A stretch of DNA of 53,731 bases from an archaeon (GCA_021807225.1 JAKAPI010000004.1:1-53731), one strand, 5' to 3'; counted from the stretch's first letter, positions 42,434 through 51,355 are shown. Numbers and translations are program-made. Notes: generated by a model not told the origin, from the letters alone.

Positions 42434-44481
42434 TGCCACTCGACGGAGACTCTGACCCGGTCAGGGAAGATCTTCCTGAACGGTTTGCCCGTGCCCGAGT
42501 AGAACTTCGTGAAGAACTCGTAGAGGTGCAACCTCAGATCCTGCACGTAGACGATGAACGCCTCGAACGCGAGGATCATGATGTTGAAGATCACCCAGGG
42601 CAGGATCATGAGAGGGTTCGCCCAGGGCTGAAGCAGGTTGACTATGAGCAGGAGGGCGGCGTGGACCAGGAGCATCACTGCGAGCCTGACGTAGCTGATC
42701 GTGTTCGACATGAATTGCGAGATCCTCTCGAAGACCTCAAGCCCCCCGTTAGACAGCGCCCCCAGCACCGAGCCTTCCTTCAACTTGCCCGCGGCAATGG
42801 CGACGCTCTTCCCGGCCAGCAGGACAAGCATCGACGGGACCAGAACCGCGATCGAAGCGGCACCAAGGACGTTGTTGGGTATCTGCAGCAACGGGTTCAG
42901 GCGCGTACTCCCGAGGACGTTGAAGCTGAACCCCACCCCGACGAAGGCCAGGCCGTAGCCCACGCCCGAGACGTACATCGTCAGGACGGGGACCTTCTCG
43001 AGCCACAGCTCGATGGGGTTGTGCTCCTTGGCCGCCTGGTAGACATCCAGGGCGAGCGCAGTCGTTAGGTGCGCTATACCGATCAGGAAGCTGACTATGA
43101 GGACGAGGTTTACCCCTGCCCACGGGGTCGGGAGGAAGTTGAACGTGTCGACTGAACCTGCGGATCTGTGGATGATCTCGACCAGCGGAGGGATCGGGAC
43201 GAAATTCTGGAACGACAGCTCGAAGAACTCGCCGAAGACGACCCCGAAGACTATGGAAGAAATCCCGGCCACCAGGAAGATGTTCGCCCACTTCCTCATG
43301 TTCCCGCTCGACCGCTGCCTCACCAGGAGCATGAACAAGGTCAGTATCAGCCCATGGCCGACATCTCCGAACATCATCCCGAAGAACACCGGGAAGACGA
43401 ATGAAACCAGCGGGGTGGGGTCGACTTCGTGCCTGGCAGGAGTCCCCTGCTCCAAGACTATAGGCTGGGTGAGGTTCAGGCCGGGCCTGTTCACCATCAG
43501 AATGGGCACCTGGTCGCGCTCAGACTCGTGGTCCGGTTCCTCGATGTGCACAATCCACCCGCCAAAGAGCCGCTTGAACTGCTCCTCCTGTTTCGCAGGG
43601 ATATATCCAGAGATCGTCGCGAGCCTATGCATCCCTCCAGACACCCTCGCCTCGTCGAGCGTCTTGCGGGCAACCTCGGAGAGCTCCCTGGCCGCAAGCA
43701 GCGTCGAACCGTGCTTCCGCTTGGACTCGGCCATAAGAGCCGCAGTCCTCTCGCTCTCGGCGATGGCGGCCTCGTGGTCCTTGGTCGCCTTCAAGAACGC
43801 CTCCGCCGGGTTCTGTGGGAATCCGGGGGGTATCACGAGGGGCTTCAGCTCCAAGAGCTTCAGCGTCTTGTCCAACCTCGCCTCGTCTCCCTTCGGGACC
43901 GCCGCAAGCACAAGGGTCTTCTCCTGGGCAACGGCCTGGGTCAGGAGCAACGCCCCGGGGAGGGAGTTCCGCAGCTCGGCGACCTTTTCGTTCTCCACCA
44001 GAGTCACCACCGCCTTGAACATCGTAAGGCCCGCCAGGCCCGTCAGGTCCGACGAGAACCCAGACACCACCTTCAGCGCGCCCATGAGCGCCTCCGAGTC
44101 TGCCTCCTCCTTCTGCGCCTTCTGCAGGGCCGCTTTCTCCGCCTTCACCTCTTCGGCGATCGGCCCCAACTGGGAGTCAACCTTCCCGAGCAGCTCCTCC
44201 CAAGATGAGGCGTCGTAGTTGCTCCTTGGTATCTTCGCCCCCCTGAATACTATGTCGATCTGGCCCGGCATCAATTGGAGCCCGAGGTCCTTCGCCGCCT
44301 GGTCTGCTTGGGCGAACAGCCTGACTGCCTTCACGGTTAGCTCCTGCACCCCCGGGTCGAAGTTCTGAGGCGCGCCCTCCGCCGGATGGAAGTCCTCGAA
44401 CTGGGCGAGCGCCTTGGCGACCTGGACATACTCGCTCCGCGGGGCTATGACAGAGACCTTGACGAGACGAGCGACCCCCAA
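42430..44481 (-). CDS. atpI: A/V-type ATP synthase subunit I (subunit a)
   Basis: 683 residues. The soluble N-terminal half (about 1-340) has alternating helices with a coiled coil (EEVKAEKAALQKAQKEEADSEAL), which links to the peripheral stalk. The membrane half has about eight helices, with FGMMFGDVGHGLIL and SNTISYVRLAVMLLVHAALLLIVNLL; the Arg in YVRLA is the conserved half-channel arginine that faces the proteolipid ring. Stop overlaps nuoN; atpC lies divergent upstream. Confidence 0.94.
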   Translation of the reverse strand: MGVARLVKVSVIAPRSEYVQVAKALAQFEDFHPAEGAPQNFDPGVQELTVKAVRLFAQADQAAKDLGLQLMPGQIDIVFRGAKIPRSNYDASSWEELLGKVDSQLGPIAEEVKAEKAALQKAQKEEADSEALMGALKVVSGFSSDLTGLAGLTMFKAVVTLVENEKVAELRNSLPGALLLTQAVAQEKTLVLAAVPKGDEARLDKTLKLLELKPLVIPPGFPQNPAEAFLKATKDHEAAIAESERTAALMAESKRKHGSTLLAARELSEVARKTLDEARVSGGMHRLATISGYIPAKQEEQFKRLFGGWIVHIEEPDHESERDQVPILMVNRPGLNLTQPIVLEQGTPARHEVDPTPLVSFVFPVFFGMMFGDVGHGLILTLFMLLVRQRSSGNMRKWANIFLVAGISSIVFGVVFGEFFELSFQNFVPIPPLVEIIHRSAGSVDTFNFLPTPWAGVNLVLIVSFLIGIAHLTTALALDVYQAAKEHNPIELWLEKVPVLTMYVSGVGYGLAFVGVGFSFNVLGSTRLNPLLQIPNNVLGAASIAVLVPSMLVLLAGKSVAIAAGKLKEGSVLGALSNGGLEVFERISQFMSNTISYVRLAVMLLVHAALLLIVNLLQPWANPLMILPWVIFNIMILAFEAFIVYVQDLRLHLYEFFTKFYSGTGKPFRKIFPDRVRVSVEWH

Positions 44482-44627
44482 GTGCTACACTCTTACATTT
44501 CTGCCGCGCCCGAGTTCCGTTATTAAGGGTGATGACGGCCAAGGTCTCCAGCGGGCCGCGGCAGCCGCTTCTTGGCAGCGCAGTCGTTAAATGCAGTCCA
44601 ACCCCGCCTCACCGAAGCAGAAACGTA

Positions 44628-45680
44628 ATGTCGAGCAAGAGCTACGTGGGGACCAAGGCATTCGCGCTGAGAGGGACCCTCCTGGACACGGCTACGGTGC
44701 AGAAGCTTACCGAGTCCACCTCTCTGGACGAGCTCGTCAACAGGCTCAGGAGCACCCCCTACGCCGACTCCCTGGCCGGGCTTTCGCCGCCATTCAACGC
44801 GAGGAGGATCGAGCTGGCGCTGCGCGAGCGGCTCGCGACGGTCCACCACTCAGTCACCCAGGGGGCTGGCCGGTACAGGATCCTTCAGCTCTACTATCTC
44901 AAGAACATAGCCTGGGACCTCAAACTAGCTCTGAAAGCCAAGGCGCTGAACAGGACCTACGAGGAGACCGTGGAGTACCTCGACATGAAGGCGGAGGAGC
45001 TAGTCGGAAGGCGCGACCTGATAGCCAAAGTGCTCTCTGCCAAGGACGTCAACGAGGCGGTGACCATGCTCTCCGGATCAGAATTCTTCGCCGACGTCGA
45101 GAAGGCCCTGGCGGCCTACAGCTCGAGGGGGGAGATCCGGTTCTTCGACGTATACATTGACCGTGCGGTCCTCTCTGCCATCTCCAGGGAGTATTCCCGC
45201 AACCCCTCCCTGTACGCAGGCAAATCGGCTGACGTCAACGGCATCGCAGACATCGTCGCACTGGACATAGACTCGTACAACGTCCTGAGCGTTCTGAGGT
45301 CGAAGCTGTGGGGGATGACCGAGTCCGAGGCCCAGGAGTTGATCATAACTCCGACAAAGAGGGTGCAGGCGCAGACCCTGGCGGGTATGGCGGGGGCCGA
45401 CTCAGTCTCCGAGTCAGTGAAGCTCATCGAGACGTCCTACCGGTTCGTCCTCCCTGGAGGCCAGGGCGACGAGGACCTGATCGACCAGGTGGAGGACGGC
45501 TTCGCGAAGGAGATGCGTGAGACCGCAACGCTCGCCTTCGTCTGGCAGGGCCTGAGCCCCGGCACGATTCTCGCGCTGGTCAAGCTGCTGGAGTTCGAGG
45601 TCAGCAACCTCGCCGCCGTTGCTATCGGCGTAGAAGCAGGCATGGATCCGAAGAAGATAACGTCGAAGCTCAGGGCTTAG
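44628..45680 (+). CDS. atpC: A/V-type ATP synthase subunit C
   Basis: 350 residues from ATG 44628 (MSSKSYVGTKAFALRGTLLD). Mostly helical, with three similar helical domains and segments typical of subunit C/d: LYYLKNIAWDLKLALKAKALNRTYEE, YIDRAVLSAISREY, DIDSYNVLSVLRSKLWGM, and the final FEVSNLAAVAIGVEAGMDPKKITSKL. It seats the central stalk on the membrane ring. An upstream start at 44529 would add 33 unlikely residues; a TATA-like TCGTTAAATG lies about 35-44 nt before ATG 44628. Confidence 0.92.
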   Translation: MSSKSYVGTKAFALRGTLLDTATVQKLTESTSLDELVNRLRSTPYADSLAGLSPPFNARRIELALRERLATVHHSVTQGAGRYRILQLYYLKNIAWDLKLALKAKALNRTYEETVEYLDMKAEELVGRRDLIAKVLSAKDVNEAVTMLSGSEFFADVEKALAAYSSRGEIRFFDVYIDRAVLSAISREYSRNPSLYAGKSADVNGIADIVALDIDSYNVLSVLRSKLWGMTESEAQELIITPTKRVQAQTLAGMAGADSVSESVKLIETSYRFVLPGGQGDEDLIDQVEDGFAKEMRETATLAFVWQGLSPGTILALVKLLEFEVSNLAAVAIGVEAGMDPKKITSKLRA

Positions 45681-45752
45681 AATTCTCGGATTTTCTTCCG
45701 CGAGCCGTCAATGTTTATAAGCCGTATTCGAAGGCGCTGGTTCGTCAAAATC

Positions 45753-46076
45753 ATGCGAAAGATTCTCCTGGCGCTCATTGTCGGGGCGTTCCTGATGGCT
45801 GTTGCTGCAGTCCTCTCAGCCCCTGTCTCGGCGCAGACAACCACTACAGTGGCGTTAGCCTCGAATGGAAACAAGTTCATAGCCGCAGGAGTAGCCTTCG
45901 GACTGGCGGCCCTCGGTGCAGGCATAGGCGTCGGCACATCGGGGTCGGCCGCAATCGCCGCAGTAACTGAAAAGGCCGAAGTCAGGACCACTGCGCTGAT
46001 CTTCGTGGTGCTGGCTGAAGCCATCGCAATCTACGGTTTCGCGATCGCCTTCATCATCCTCGGACAGTCAGGTTAG
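45753..46076 (+). CDS. atpK: A/V-type ATP synthase proteolipid subunit K
   Basis: 107 residues from ATG 45753. An N-terminal signal-like helix (MRKILLALIVGAFLMAVAAV, ending in APVSAQ) precedes one hairpin: FIAAGVAFGLAALGAGIGVG and ALIFVVLAEAIAIYGFAIAFII, with ion-binding Glu89. A single hairpin with one Glu suggests a c-ring of simple 2-helix units and H+ use, as no Na-binding pattern is obvious. A TATA box (TTTATAAG, about 45714-45721) lies 32-39 nt upstream. Other ATPase subunits are not in the window. Confidence 0.93.
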   Translation: MRKILLALIVGAFLMAVAAVLSAPVSAQTTTTVALASNGNKFIAAGVAFGLAALGAGIGVGTSGSAAIAAVTEKAEVRTTALIFVVLAEAIAIYGFAIAFIILGQSG

Positions 46077-46102
46077 CCTCAGCGCTTCAAGTGGGCTGTC
46101 GA

Positions 46103-46960
46103 CTAATATTCTCTGAGTATCGAAAAGTCCGAGAGGTCTTCCAGGAGGACCGTGGCCCTGCTCCTTGGGATGTTGATGAGCATGCGCTTGGCCTCCTCCG
46201 CATATGACTGCGCCTGGGCCGCCATCTTCCCCACCACCTCGCTCTCACTGTGGGTCTTCAGCAGCCCGACGGACACCTTGTCCTTCGACCTCCAGTCCAG
46301 GAGGTCGTCCTTGAGCTGGTAGGCTATCCCGATGCACCTGCCGTACTCGGCCAGGGCCTTGACTTCCTTCTCGTTCCCGCCGGCGATCAGCGCCCCAAGT
46401 TTGGCCGATGTCTCAAAGAGGGAGGCCGTCTTCTCGGTGACGATCCTCGTGTATTCATCCCAGGTCAGCTTGTAGATCTCCGGGTCTATGGTGAGCTCCG
46501 AGTACTCGCCCTCTGACATCTGAAGGGCCGCACTGCTGACCTCCTCGGCTATCCTCCTGTCGTCGTACCTGGCGGCTATCGCAAGTATCATCGCGAAGAC
46601 GAAGTCGGCGCTGAGGAGAGACGCGCTGTAGCCGTACTTCATGTGGAAGGGCACCTTTCCCCTCCTCACCTTCTCTTCGTCTATCACATCGTCGTGGATG
46701 ATCGACTCTGTATGAAGGAGCTCGACGGCCACCGCCGCTCCCAAGACCGAGTCGTCTGTGCATCCCAGTGCCTCGGCAGAGAGCATGAGCATGACCGGCC
46801 TTACCCTCTTCCCGCCCTCGGTGGAATACACGAGAGGGTCATGAAATCTCGAGTGAGAGTAGAGCTTGAGCTCCCGTGAGAGGGCCTCGTCCACTTTCTG
46901 GGCGTAGGACTTCATCCTCGCCTCGAGCGATTCCAGTGAGACCGCCCTGTCTTCCACCAT
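46103..46960 (-). CDS. idsA: Polyprenyl diphosphate synthase (geranylgeranyl type)
   Basis: 285 residues. First Asp-rich motif D90-DVID in ESIIHDDVIDEEKVRRGKVPFH, second in AYQLKDDLLDWRSKDK, both binding Mg-diphosphate. GGKRVRPVMLML is the substrate-binding segment. It extends isoprenoid diphosphates with IPP. Chain length is set by the residues just before the first motif; here VAVELLHTESIIHDD shows no bulky aromatic pair, fitting C20 or longer products for archaeal lipids. Confidence 0.92.
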   Translation of the reverse strand: MVEDRAVSLESLEARMKSYAQKVDEALSRELKLYSHSRFHDPLVYSTEGGKRVRPVMLMLSAEALGCTDDSVLGAAVAVELLHTESIIHDDVIDEEKVRRGKVPFHMKYGYSASLLSADFVFAMILAIAARYDDRRIAEEVSSAALQMSEGEYSELTIDPEIYKLTWDEYTRIVTEKTASLFETSAKLGALIAGGNEKEVKALAEYGRCIGIAYQLKDDLLDWRSKDKVSVGLLKTHSESEVVGKMAAQAQSYAEEAKRMLINIPRSRATVLLEDLSDFSILREY

Positions 46961-47029
46961 CCCCTCTCTCTTCTCTACGAATCAACCTGCTAGGTTCGTA
47001 TTTAATGAGTTCTCCTAAACGCGAAGGCC

Positions 47030-47788
47030 GTGCTTCCTTTCAGGGCGCATCATCTGGAATTGCGAGGCAGGCATCATCTCCTGCTCCCCAAGCTGAACCT
47101 CGAGCAGACGAAGATCATCAGGGAGCGCCTCGCTGAAGGAGGCTTCACTGTGACTCGAGGGCCGTCGATAGTCGCGACGAGACCCGGTCTCGTCGTCCAC
47201 GTCGAACCGTTCGGTCTGTGCTGGGCGACTTCCGACCCCTCCGACTACCTGCTCCCGCTGGTCCCAGAGATCCTCGGCTGCAGGAAGGAACGAGTCAGCC
47301 CTGCCAGGCTCCTGGAGATGTATTGCAGCGCTTTCAGCGGCGGGGGTCACACTGCAGTTCGGGTCAACTTACGGGTCGAGTCGATGGTGAACTGGGACGG
47401 TCTCAGGGCCTCCGGGGGGTGCGGACTGACTCCCGACGAGCATCTGGTCGCCCGTCTCTTGATTGGCGAGTCCACCGGTGCCTGTCTCATGGTGACAGAC
47501 TTCGCGGCCGAAGGCTCGGTCCCGTTCTACTGCGGCCGAAGGCTATACTTCCGGTCGAAACTTCCCCCCTCCAGGGCTTCCGACACTCTCCGCGTCGTCG
47601 GGACGACGGGGCGGGGGAATTCGTACGTGCCCAGGGACGGGCTTCTTCACCTCGCTGGCCTTGTCCCGGAGGATCTGGCACTTGGCTCATTCGCCGAAAG
47701 TCTGGGTGAATGGTGCTCGTTCGTCGCCGCCCGGCGGGAAAGCTCTAATGGGCGCCCAGACCGGCCTCGCTCAGCCCCGGTAGTATAG
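47030..47788 (+). CDS. Conserved-looking protein of unknown function
   Basis: 252 residues from GTG 47030. A TATA-like GTATTTAATG at about 46997-47006 is 24-33 nt upstream. The first half is basic with short strands; HVEPFGLCWATSDPSDYLLPLVPEILGC and CSAFSGGGHTAVRVNLRVES are well-ordered segments; several Cys occur (LCW, LGC, YCS, GGCG, YCG). No family recognised. The stop lies 15 nt inside the 5' end of tRNA-Glu, so the true end or start may differ, but composition and codon use look genic. Confidence 0.55.
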   Translation: MLPFRAHHLELRGRHHLLLPKLNLEQTKIIRERLAEGGFTVTRGPSIVATRPGLVVHVEPFGLCWATSDPSDYLLPLVPEILGCRKERVSPARLLEMYCSAFSGGGHTAVRVNLRVESMVNWDGLRASGGCGLTPDEHLVARLLIGESTGACLMVTDFAAEGSVPFYCGRRLYFRSKLPPSRASDTLRVVGTTGRGNSYVPRDGLLHLAGLVPEDLALGSFAESLGEWCSFVAARRESSNGRPDRPRSAPVV

Positions 47789-47867
47789 GGCCCTTGAAGG
47801 CGTACAATCCGGTCAAGTATGCTGGCCTTTCGAGTCGGCGACCCGGGTTCGAATCCCGGCCGGGGCA
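47774..47867 (+). tRNA. tRNA-Glu (anticodon TTC) with a D-loop intron
   Basis: Acceptor GCCCCGG (47774-47780) pairs with CCGGGGC (47860-47866), discriminator A47867. T arm CCGGG-TTCGAAT-CCCGG; anticodon stem CTGGC/GTCGG around loop CTTTCGA, anticodon TTC. The D loop spans about 30 nt (47787-47816) rather than 10-11. Removing roughly 20 nt (about 47789-47808) restores a normal D loop ending CCGGTCAA, so a non-canonical archaeal intron is likely. The overlap with the upstream gene's stop is 15 nt. Confidence 0.88.
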
Positions 47868-47930
47868 TGATATTTCGGGCCAAAGCCGCGTTTTATAGCT
47901 GAAAGTTCTGCATTGTTCAGTGGCTACCAC
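47852..47930. repeat. 79-bp direct repeat, left copy (includes tRNA-Glu 3' end)
   Basis: Begins in the T arm of tRNA-Glu (AATCCCGGCCGGGGCA) and runs 63 nt past it. It aligns without gaps to 51178-51256, 63 of 79 positions identical by my count. The right part (GCTGAAAG...TCTGCATTG...TCAGTG) is as well conserved as the tRNA part. It marks the left edge of an island. Confidence 0.75.
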
Positions 47931-47935
47931 TCGGC

Positions 47936-50503
47936 CTACCTGAAAGCAGGTTTGCGTCTGGTCGCCAGGTAGGAAACGACAACCAATGAGGTAAACACGC
48001 CCACAACAAGTGCCTGGAAGGGGAACTCTGGTATCCCTCCGCTACTGGATGTCGACGATGTTGAGGATGTCGGGGTGGACAAAGATGCGCTGGACGTTGC
48101 CGAATTCGAAGAGGTCGTAGTTGTAGTCGTAATGTTTGTGGTGGTGGGCACAGGCATGAAACTGTTGTTGTATTCCGTGTTACCTACACCATAAATGCTG
48201 ATATCAGACGTGGCGTTGACAATTGTGTTTCCTGTAATCATATTGTAGTCCCCGTTTATCGCAATTCCAAATTCGGCGTTAGTTACAGTGTTGTTGGCAA
48301 TCATCGAGCTGTTGGCAAAGAGACTTAGTCCAAGCCCAAGTACATTCTCGACCTTGTTGCCAACTATGGAACAGACCCCAGACGCAGTCACTGAGCACGA
48401 TCCGTCTATGCCGTCCCCCCAACTGCCTGTTATGACGTTGTCATCAATGGTGACTTGGGGTGTCGTCCCACAGGTGCTGATTGCCACACTAAGCGAGTCA
48501 CGTATCGTGTTTCCTTTGAGAAATATGACGCCTGAAACGGAATTGCCACAGTAGAACCCTATCGCCTGGAACTCATCGACAAAAGTGCTATCGACGATAG
48601 TCACGTTTTGCGCGTTCTGGACCGTGATTCCCCAAGCTGTCTGCGAATTCGTGATTGTGCTGTTCTCGATCAGAATGTTTGGTGCAGCAACGTCTTGCAT
48701 GTAGGCCCCGTCAATCGTGCTGTTCTTGATTGTTAGAGGGAAGGAAGTGCCAATGCCCTCAGCACCAATGGAAAAGCCGTAGCCAACGCCTATCAGCCTG
48801 CTGTTCGCAATCAGAACCGGACCTTGTTGGCCGCACCCACCGATGCTAGCTGGCCCTTCTGCTCCCAGCACGACGGTGCTGTCAACAATGGTGACGTTCC
48901 CAGGCATGCAGCCGGCCCCTAGGCTAACGGTCTGGTGTTCAAGTGTCGTCGACTGTTGGTTCGGCGCCGAGCCAAGTGACGGGGGTGGAACGAGAGGAGG
49001 GAGACTGATTGGGTAGGATGCGAGCTGTACCGGTTCTGGGAGAGAAATTGGTTCCTGTCCGCTTGGGGGAATTACGTCGCGATTGTACTGTCCACAACCC
49101 CCTTCGTTGCAGCCGAAGTAGCTCCAGTAATTGCCGGCATTCTCCTTGTGCCATGAGTTGGCTCCATTGTCATAGGGACCTCCGCTATTTCCTTGCCTGT
49201 CGTAGAAGTCATTTTGGAACAGTTGGTTGAGGTTCGAGTCGATGATCGTCACGCTGTGGCTTGCGTTGATGGCGTTGTCGTAGAGTATATCTAGCTTCGA
49301 CGAACTCGTCAAGAGACCTCCGTAGGCGGTCCCGGAGAAGGAGTCTCCCGCGATGGTATTGTTGCTCGAGTGATTGAGCCAAAGGTCGAAGAATTCTGGA
49401 TCTGTACAAGTCCCCCCCGGAAAGCAATCAGTGGTGACCACGTTATCGACGATGTTCGTGTTGCCCGTATGGTCAAGGTTGATGCCTTCCTTGACCCCCG
49501 AAAGAGTGTTGTTCGCGACGACGCTGTTGTTGCTGAGGTCGAGAAAAATACCCTCTGATCCTGACTGAGGAAAACCTTTCAGCGTGTTCCCGATTACATG
49601 AAAGTTTGGACTCGATTGAGCACCAACCCCAAACTCATTGAACGTAATGGAGTTGTCGACTACCTCAACCCTGTCGGACTCGAAGATGGCGACGCCGCGC
49701 GCCCGGGCGGCGATGATGTTGTGAGCTATCATGTTACCGCTGGACCCCCGGAAAGCCTTAATGCCATCTGTGGGTCCCTGCGAATTGCCTGTTTCGGGAC
49801 CCTTGGTACCGATCGTGTTGTCGACAATCGTGTTGTTCTGAGATTCACTTAGCAGAAGGTCATCCGATTCGCTATTCTGGGGGGCTTGAAGAAACGTGTT
49901 GTTTGCGACCATTGCACGGTTGGCGCCCGCCATCACCAGGGCTGAGAAGGTGTTCTGTTCAATACGGTCGCCGTTGACCACGTCTCCCGATCCGGTCAGC
50001 ATCAGACCAATAGACCCGTTCGAGAAAGTGTCGTCTTCTATGACGGCATGGTCGCTCATCACCGTGACTCCGGCGTGAGCAGGATTTCCGTTGGTGAATG
50101 CGCATTGATACAGTGAAGGGTCATGGCACCATCCTGCGTTCTCGATTGTGGTGTTCTTGATGACCAAGGCGCTCCCGTTCGCCGTGAAGGTATACCTGTA
50201 GGCGGCATTTGACGAGACGATAGTGCTTCCGAAGACATAGAGAGAACCGCCGGGCTCAACTTCGATTCCAAATTGGCCGTCACTCTCCAAATTCATGCGG
50301 AGTGTTGTCTGTCGCAGGGTCAGGTTTCCGCCATCCATCACTGTCAGGTTCCCATTCAGAGTGATAGACTCATTCTGGACCACCTGCGTCCCTGTGACCA
50401 CCCAATTCCCCTGTGAAGGCTGCGCCGTTGCAATCTTTGGGAGAAGAGGAGAAACCAGGAGCAATACTGTGACCAACACCGTCAGCGCGACGGAAGGACG
50501 CAT
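47936..50503 (-). CDS. Large secreted beta-helix (NosD-like) surface protein with PEF-type C-terminal anchor
   Basis: 855 residues. A signal peptide (MRPSVALTVLVTVLLLVSPLLPKIATA) is followed by about 750 residues of parallel beta-helix repeats with N-rich turns (NNTIVDNTI, GNMIAHNIIAARARGVAIFESDRVEVVDNSI, ANNTVTNAEFGIAINGDYNMITGNTI), as in NosD/PbH1 proteins. Then come a long Thr/Ser-rich stalk and IPEFPFQALVVGVFTSLVVVSYLATRRK, a PEF-like motif plus membrane helix and basic end, as expected for archaeosortase substrates. Likely a glycosylated surface protein; ligand unknown. Lower G+C than neighbours. Confidence 0.85.
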   Translation of the reverse strand: MRPSVALTVLVTVLLLVSPLLPKIATAQPSQGNWVVTGTQVVQNESITLNGNLTVMDGGNLTLRQTTLRMNLESDGQFGIEVEPGGSLYVFGSTIVSSNAAYRYTFTANGSALVIKNTTIENAGWCHDPSLYQCAFTNGNPAHAGVTVMSDHAVIEDDTFSNGSIGLMLTGSGDVVNGDRIEQNTFSALVMAGANRAMVANNTFLQAPQNSESDDLLLSESQNNTIVDNTIGTKGPETGNSQGPTDGIKAFRGSSGNMIAHNIIAARARGVAIFESDRVEVVDNSITFNEFGVGAQSSPNFHVIGNTLKGFPQSGSEGIFLDLSNNSVVANNTLSGVKEGINLDHTGNTNIVDNVVTTDCFPGGTCTDPEFFDLWLNHSSNNTIAGDSFSGTAYGGLLTSSSKLDILYDNAINASHSVTIIDSNLNQLFQNDFYDRQGNSGGPYDNGANSWHKENAGNYWSYFGCNEGGCGQYNRDVIPPSGQEPISLPEPVQLASYPISLPPLVPPPSLGSAPNQQSTTLEHQTVSLGAGCMPGNVTIVDSTVVLGAEGPASIGGCGQQGPVLIANSRLIGVGYGFSIGAEGIGTSFPLTIKNSTIDGAYMQDVAAPNILIENSTITNSQTAWGITVQNAQNVTIVDSTFVDEFQAIGFYCGNSVSGVIFLKGNTIRDSLSVAISTCGTTPQVTIDDNVITGSWGDGIDGSCSVTASGVCSIVGNKVENVLGLGLSLFANSSMIANNTVTNAEFGIAINGDYNMITGNTIVNATSDISIYGVGNTEYNNSFMPVPTTTNITTTTTTSSNSATSSASLSTPTSSTSSTSSSGGIPEFPFQALVVGVFTSLVVVSYLATRRKPAFR

Positions 50504-50571
50504 CCCTGTTTTCTTTCAAGTCCCATTGACTATTTATGAGTTGAACCACCTTGAGACTCTACCCGGGCGGC

Positions 50572-50763
50572 TCAGCGGGCTTTCTCTGTCGCTTGGATGG
50601 TCTTCGAAAGAAACTTGCTCGAGTCCAAGATCTCTAATAGCACTGGCCTGCCCGCCTTGGTGAAGTGGACGATGACCGAATCCATCTCATCGGCATGGTC
50701 GATAGGCTCGTCGCTGATTTCATACATCGGTACACCGACTTCCTGCTCGTAAGTTACCTTCAG
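50572..50763 (-). CDS. DUF2283-like antitoxin, start codon lost or CTG
   Basis: 63 residues if read from CTG 50763: LKVTYEQEVGVPMYEISDEPID followed by DSVIVHFTKAGRPVLLEILDSS, which matches DUF2283, a family often encoded beside DUF4258 toxins. No ATG, GTG or TTG lies at the domain start; CTG overlaps the toxin TGA (CTGA), so an original ATG may have mutated, or CTG may be used. A longer reading from 50889 uses the wrong frame of the toxin gene. Confidence 0.6.
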   Translation of the reverse strand: MKVTYEQEVGVPMYEISDEPIDHADEMDSVIVHFTKAGRPVLLEILDSSKFLSKTIQATEKAR

Positions 50764-51007
50764 TAGCGCCCCCTCCTTGCGGGATACGTCGTTATCACTC
50801 GAATCTTCTCCCTTTCCCTGATAAACACAACTCTGAGAGTGTGGTCCTAGTCGGGCCCCTTTCGGCAATCTGTCTCCCACCGGCTCCATCGATGACTCTG
50901 TCCAGCTTGGTTACTGCATCCTTGACCAGCTTCTTCGTTACCATCACGTTATGCCTGCGGAGAACATTGAGCTTCTGGGCCACATGCTCGGAAACCTCAA
51001 CGGTCAA
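50760..51007 (-). pseudogene. DUF4258-like toxin gene with a one-base frameshift
   Basis: From ATG 51007 the frame gives VEVSEHVAQKLNVLRRHNVMVTKKLVKDAV and GGRQIAERGPTR, then derails. In the next frame the family C-terminus is intact: DHTLRVVFIREREKIRVITTYPARRGRY, stop TGA at 50760-50762. One G missing near 50845 explains it; restoring it gives 82 residues, normal for DUF4258, an RNase-like toxin group. The pair is therefore probably dead. A sequencing error is the alternative. Confidence 0.65.
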
Positions 51008-51177
51008 GAACCTATAGCGAGCTTCCAGCAGAATTTCTTGATCTTGATGCGAGGTTCGACTTCAAGATGATCGGGGGATGTCCAAAACTGTCGAGGGCCC
51101 GAACAGTGGCGAACAACCGAGCGCTCCCGTGAACGCATGCCTGTTATGGAGCGCTTGGGCCCGCACGTGCAGTCCCA

Positions 51178-51256
51178 AATCCCGGCCGGGGCACTTTTTT
51201 CCGGGCCAAAGCCACTGCTCCTGGCTGAAAGCTCTGCATTGCTCAGTGCCTAGCAC
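51178..51256. repeat. 79-bp direct repeat, right copy (decayed tRNA-Glu 3' end)
   Basis: Partner of 47852-47930. The T-loop side is degraded just before it (GTCCCAAATCCCGG in place of GGGTTCGAATCCCGG) and no tRNA body precedes it, so it cannot encode a tRNA. The wider gap 51008-51387 contains this repeat and a TATA-like element near 51358, and no convincing gene. Confidence 0.7.
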
Positions 51257-51355
51257 GTGAAAACAGCTTGACGGAAGTGAGTGAGATTCACCAGCGTGCA
51301 AACGACGTTGAATTGGCCGATTCGAAGTACCATCCTTAGACATTTGCACCACAAT

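Larger units (their letters stand above)
47868..51177. mobile_element. Putative genomic island at tRNA-Glu
   Basis: The region lies between 79-bp direct repeats that carry the tRNA-Glu 3' end. It contains a large low-G+C surface-protein gene and a decayed toxin-antitoxin pair, both unlike the dense housekeeping genes before it. No integrase or transposase is seen, and the repeats are only about 80% identical, so any insertion is old and the element is probably immobile. Confidence 0.5.

Noticed and set aside
41152..43068. 638-codon plus frame across nuoN and the 3' part of atpI
   Set aside because: Composition is Arg/Pro/His-rich shadow sequence, and it overlaps two genes with clear families in other frames.
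47936..50503. Reading the repeated N-rich segments of the beta-helix protein as DNA repeats
   Set aside because: The repetition is at protein level (beta-helix turns); the DNA copies are too diverged to count as repeats.
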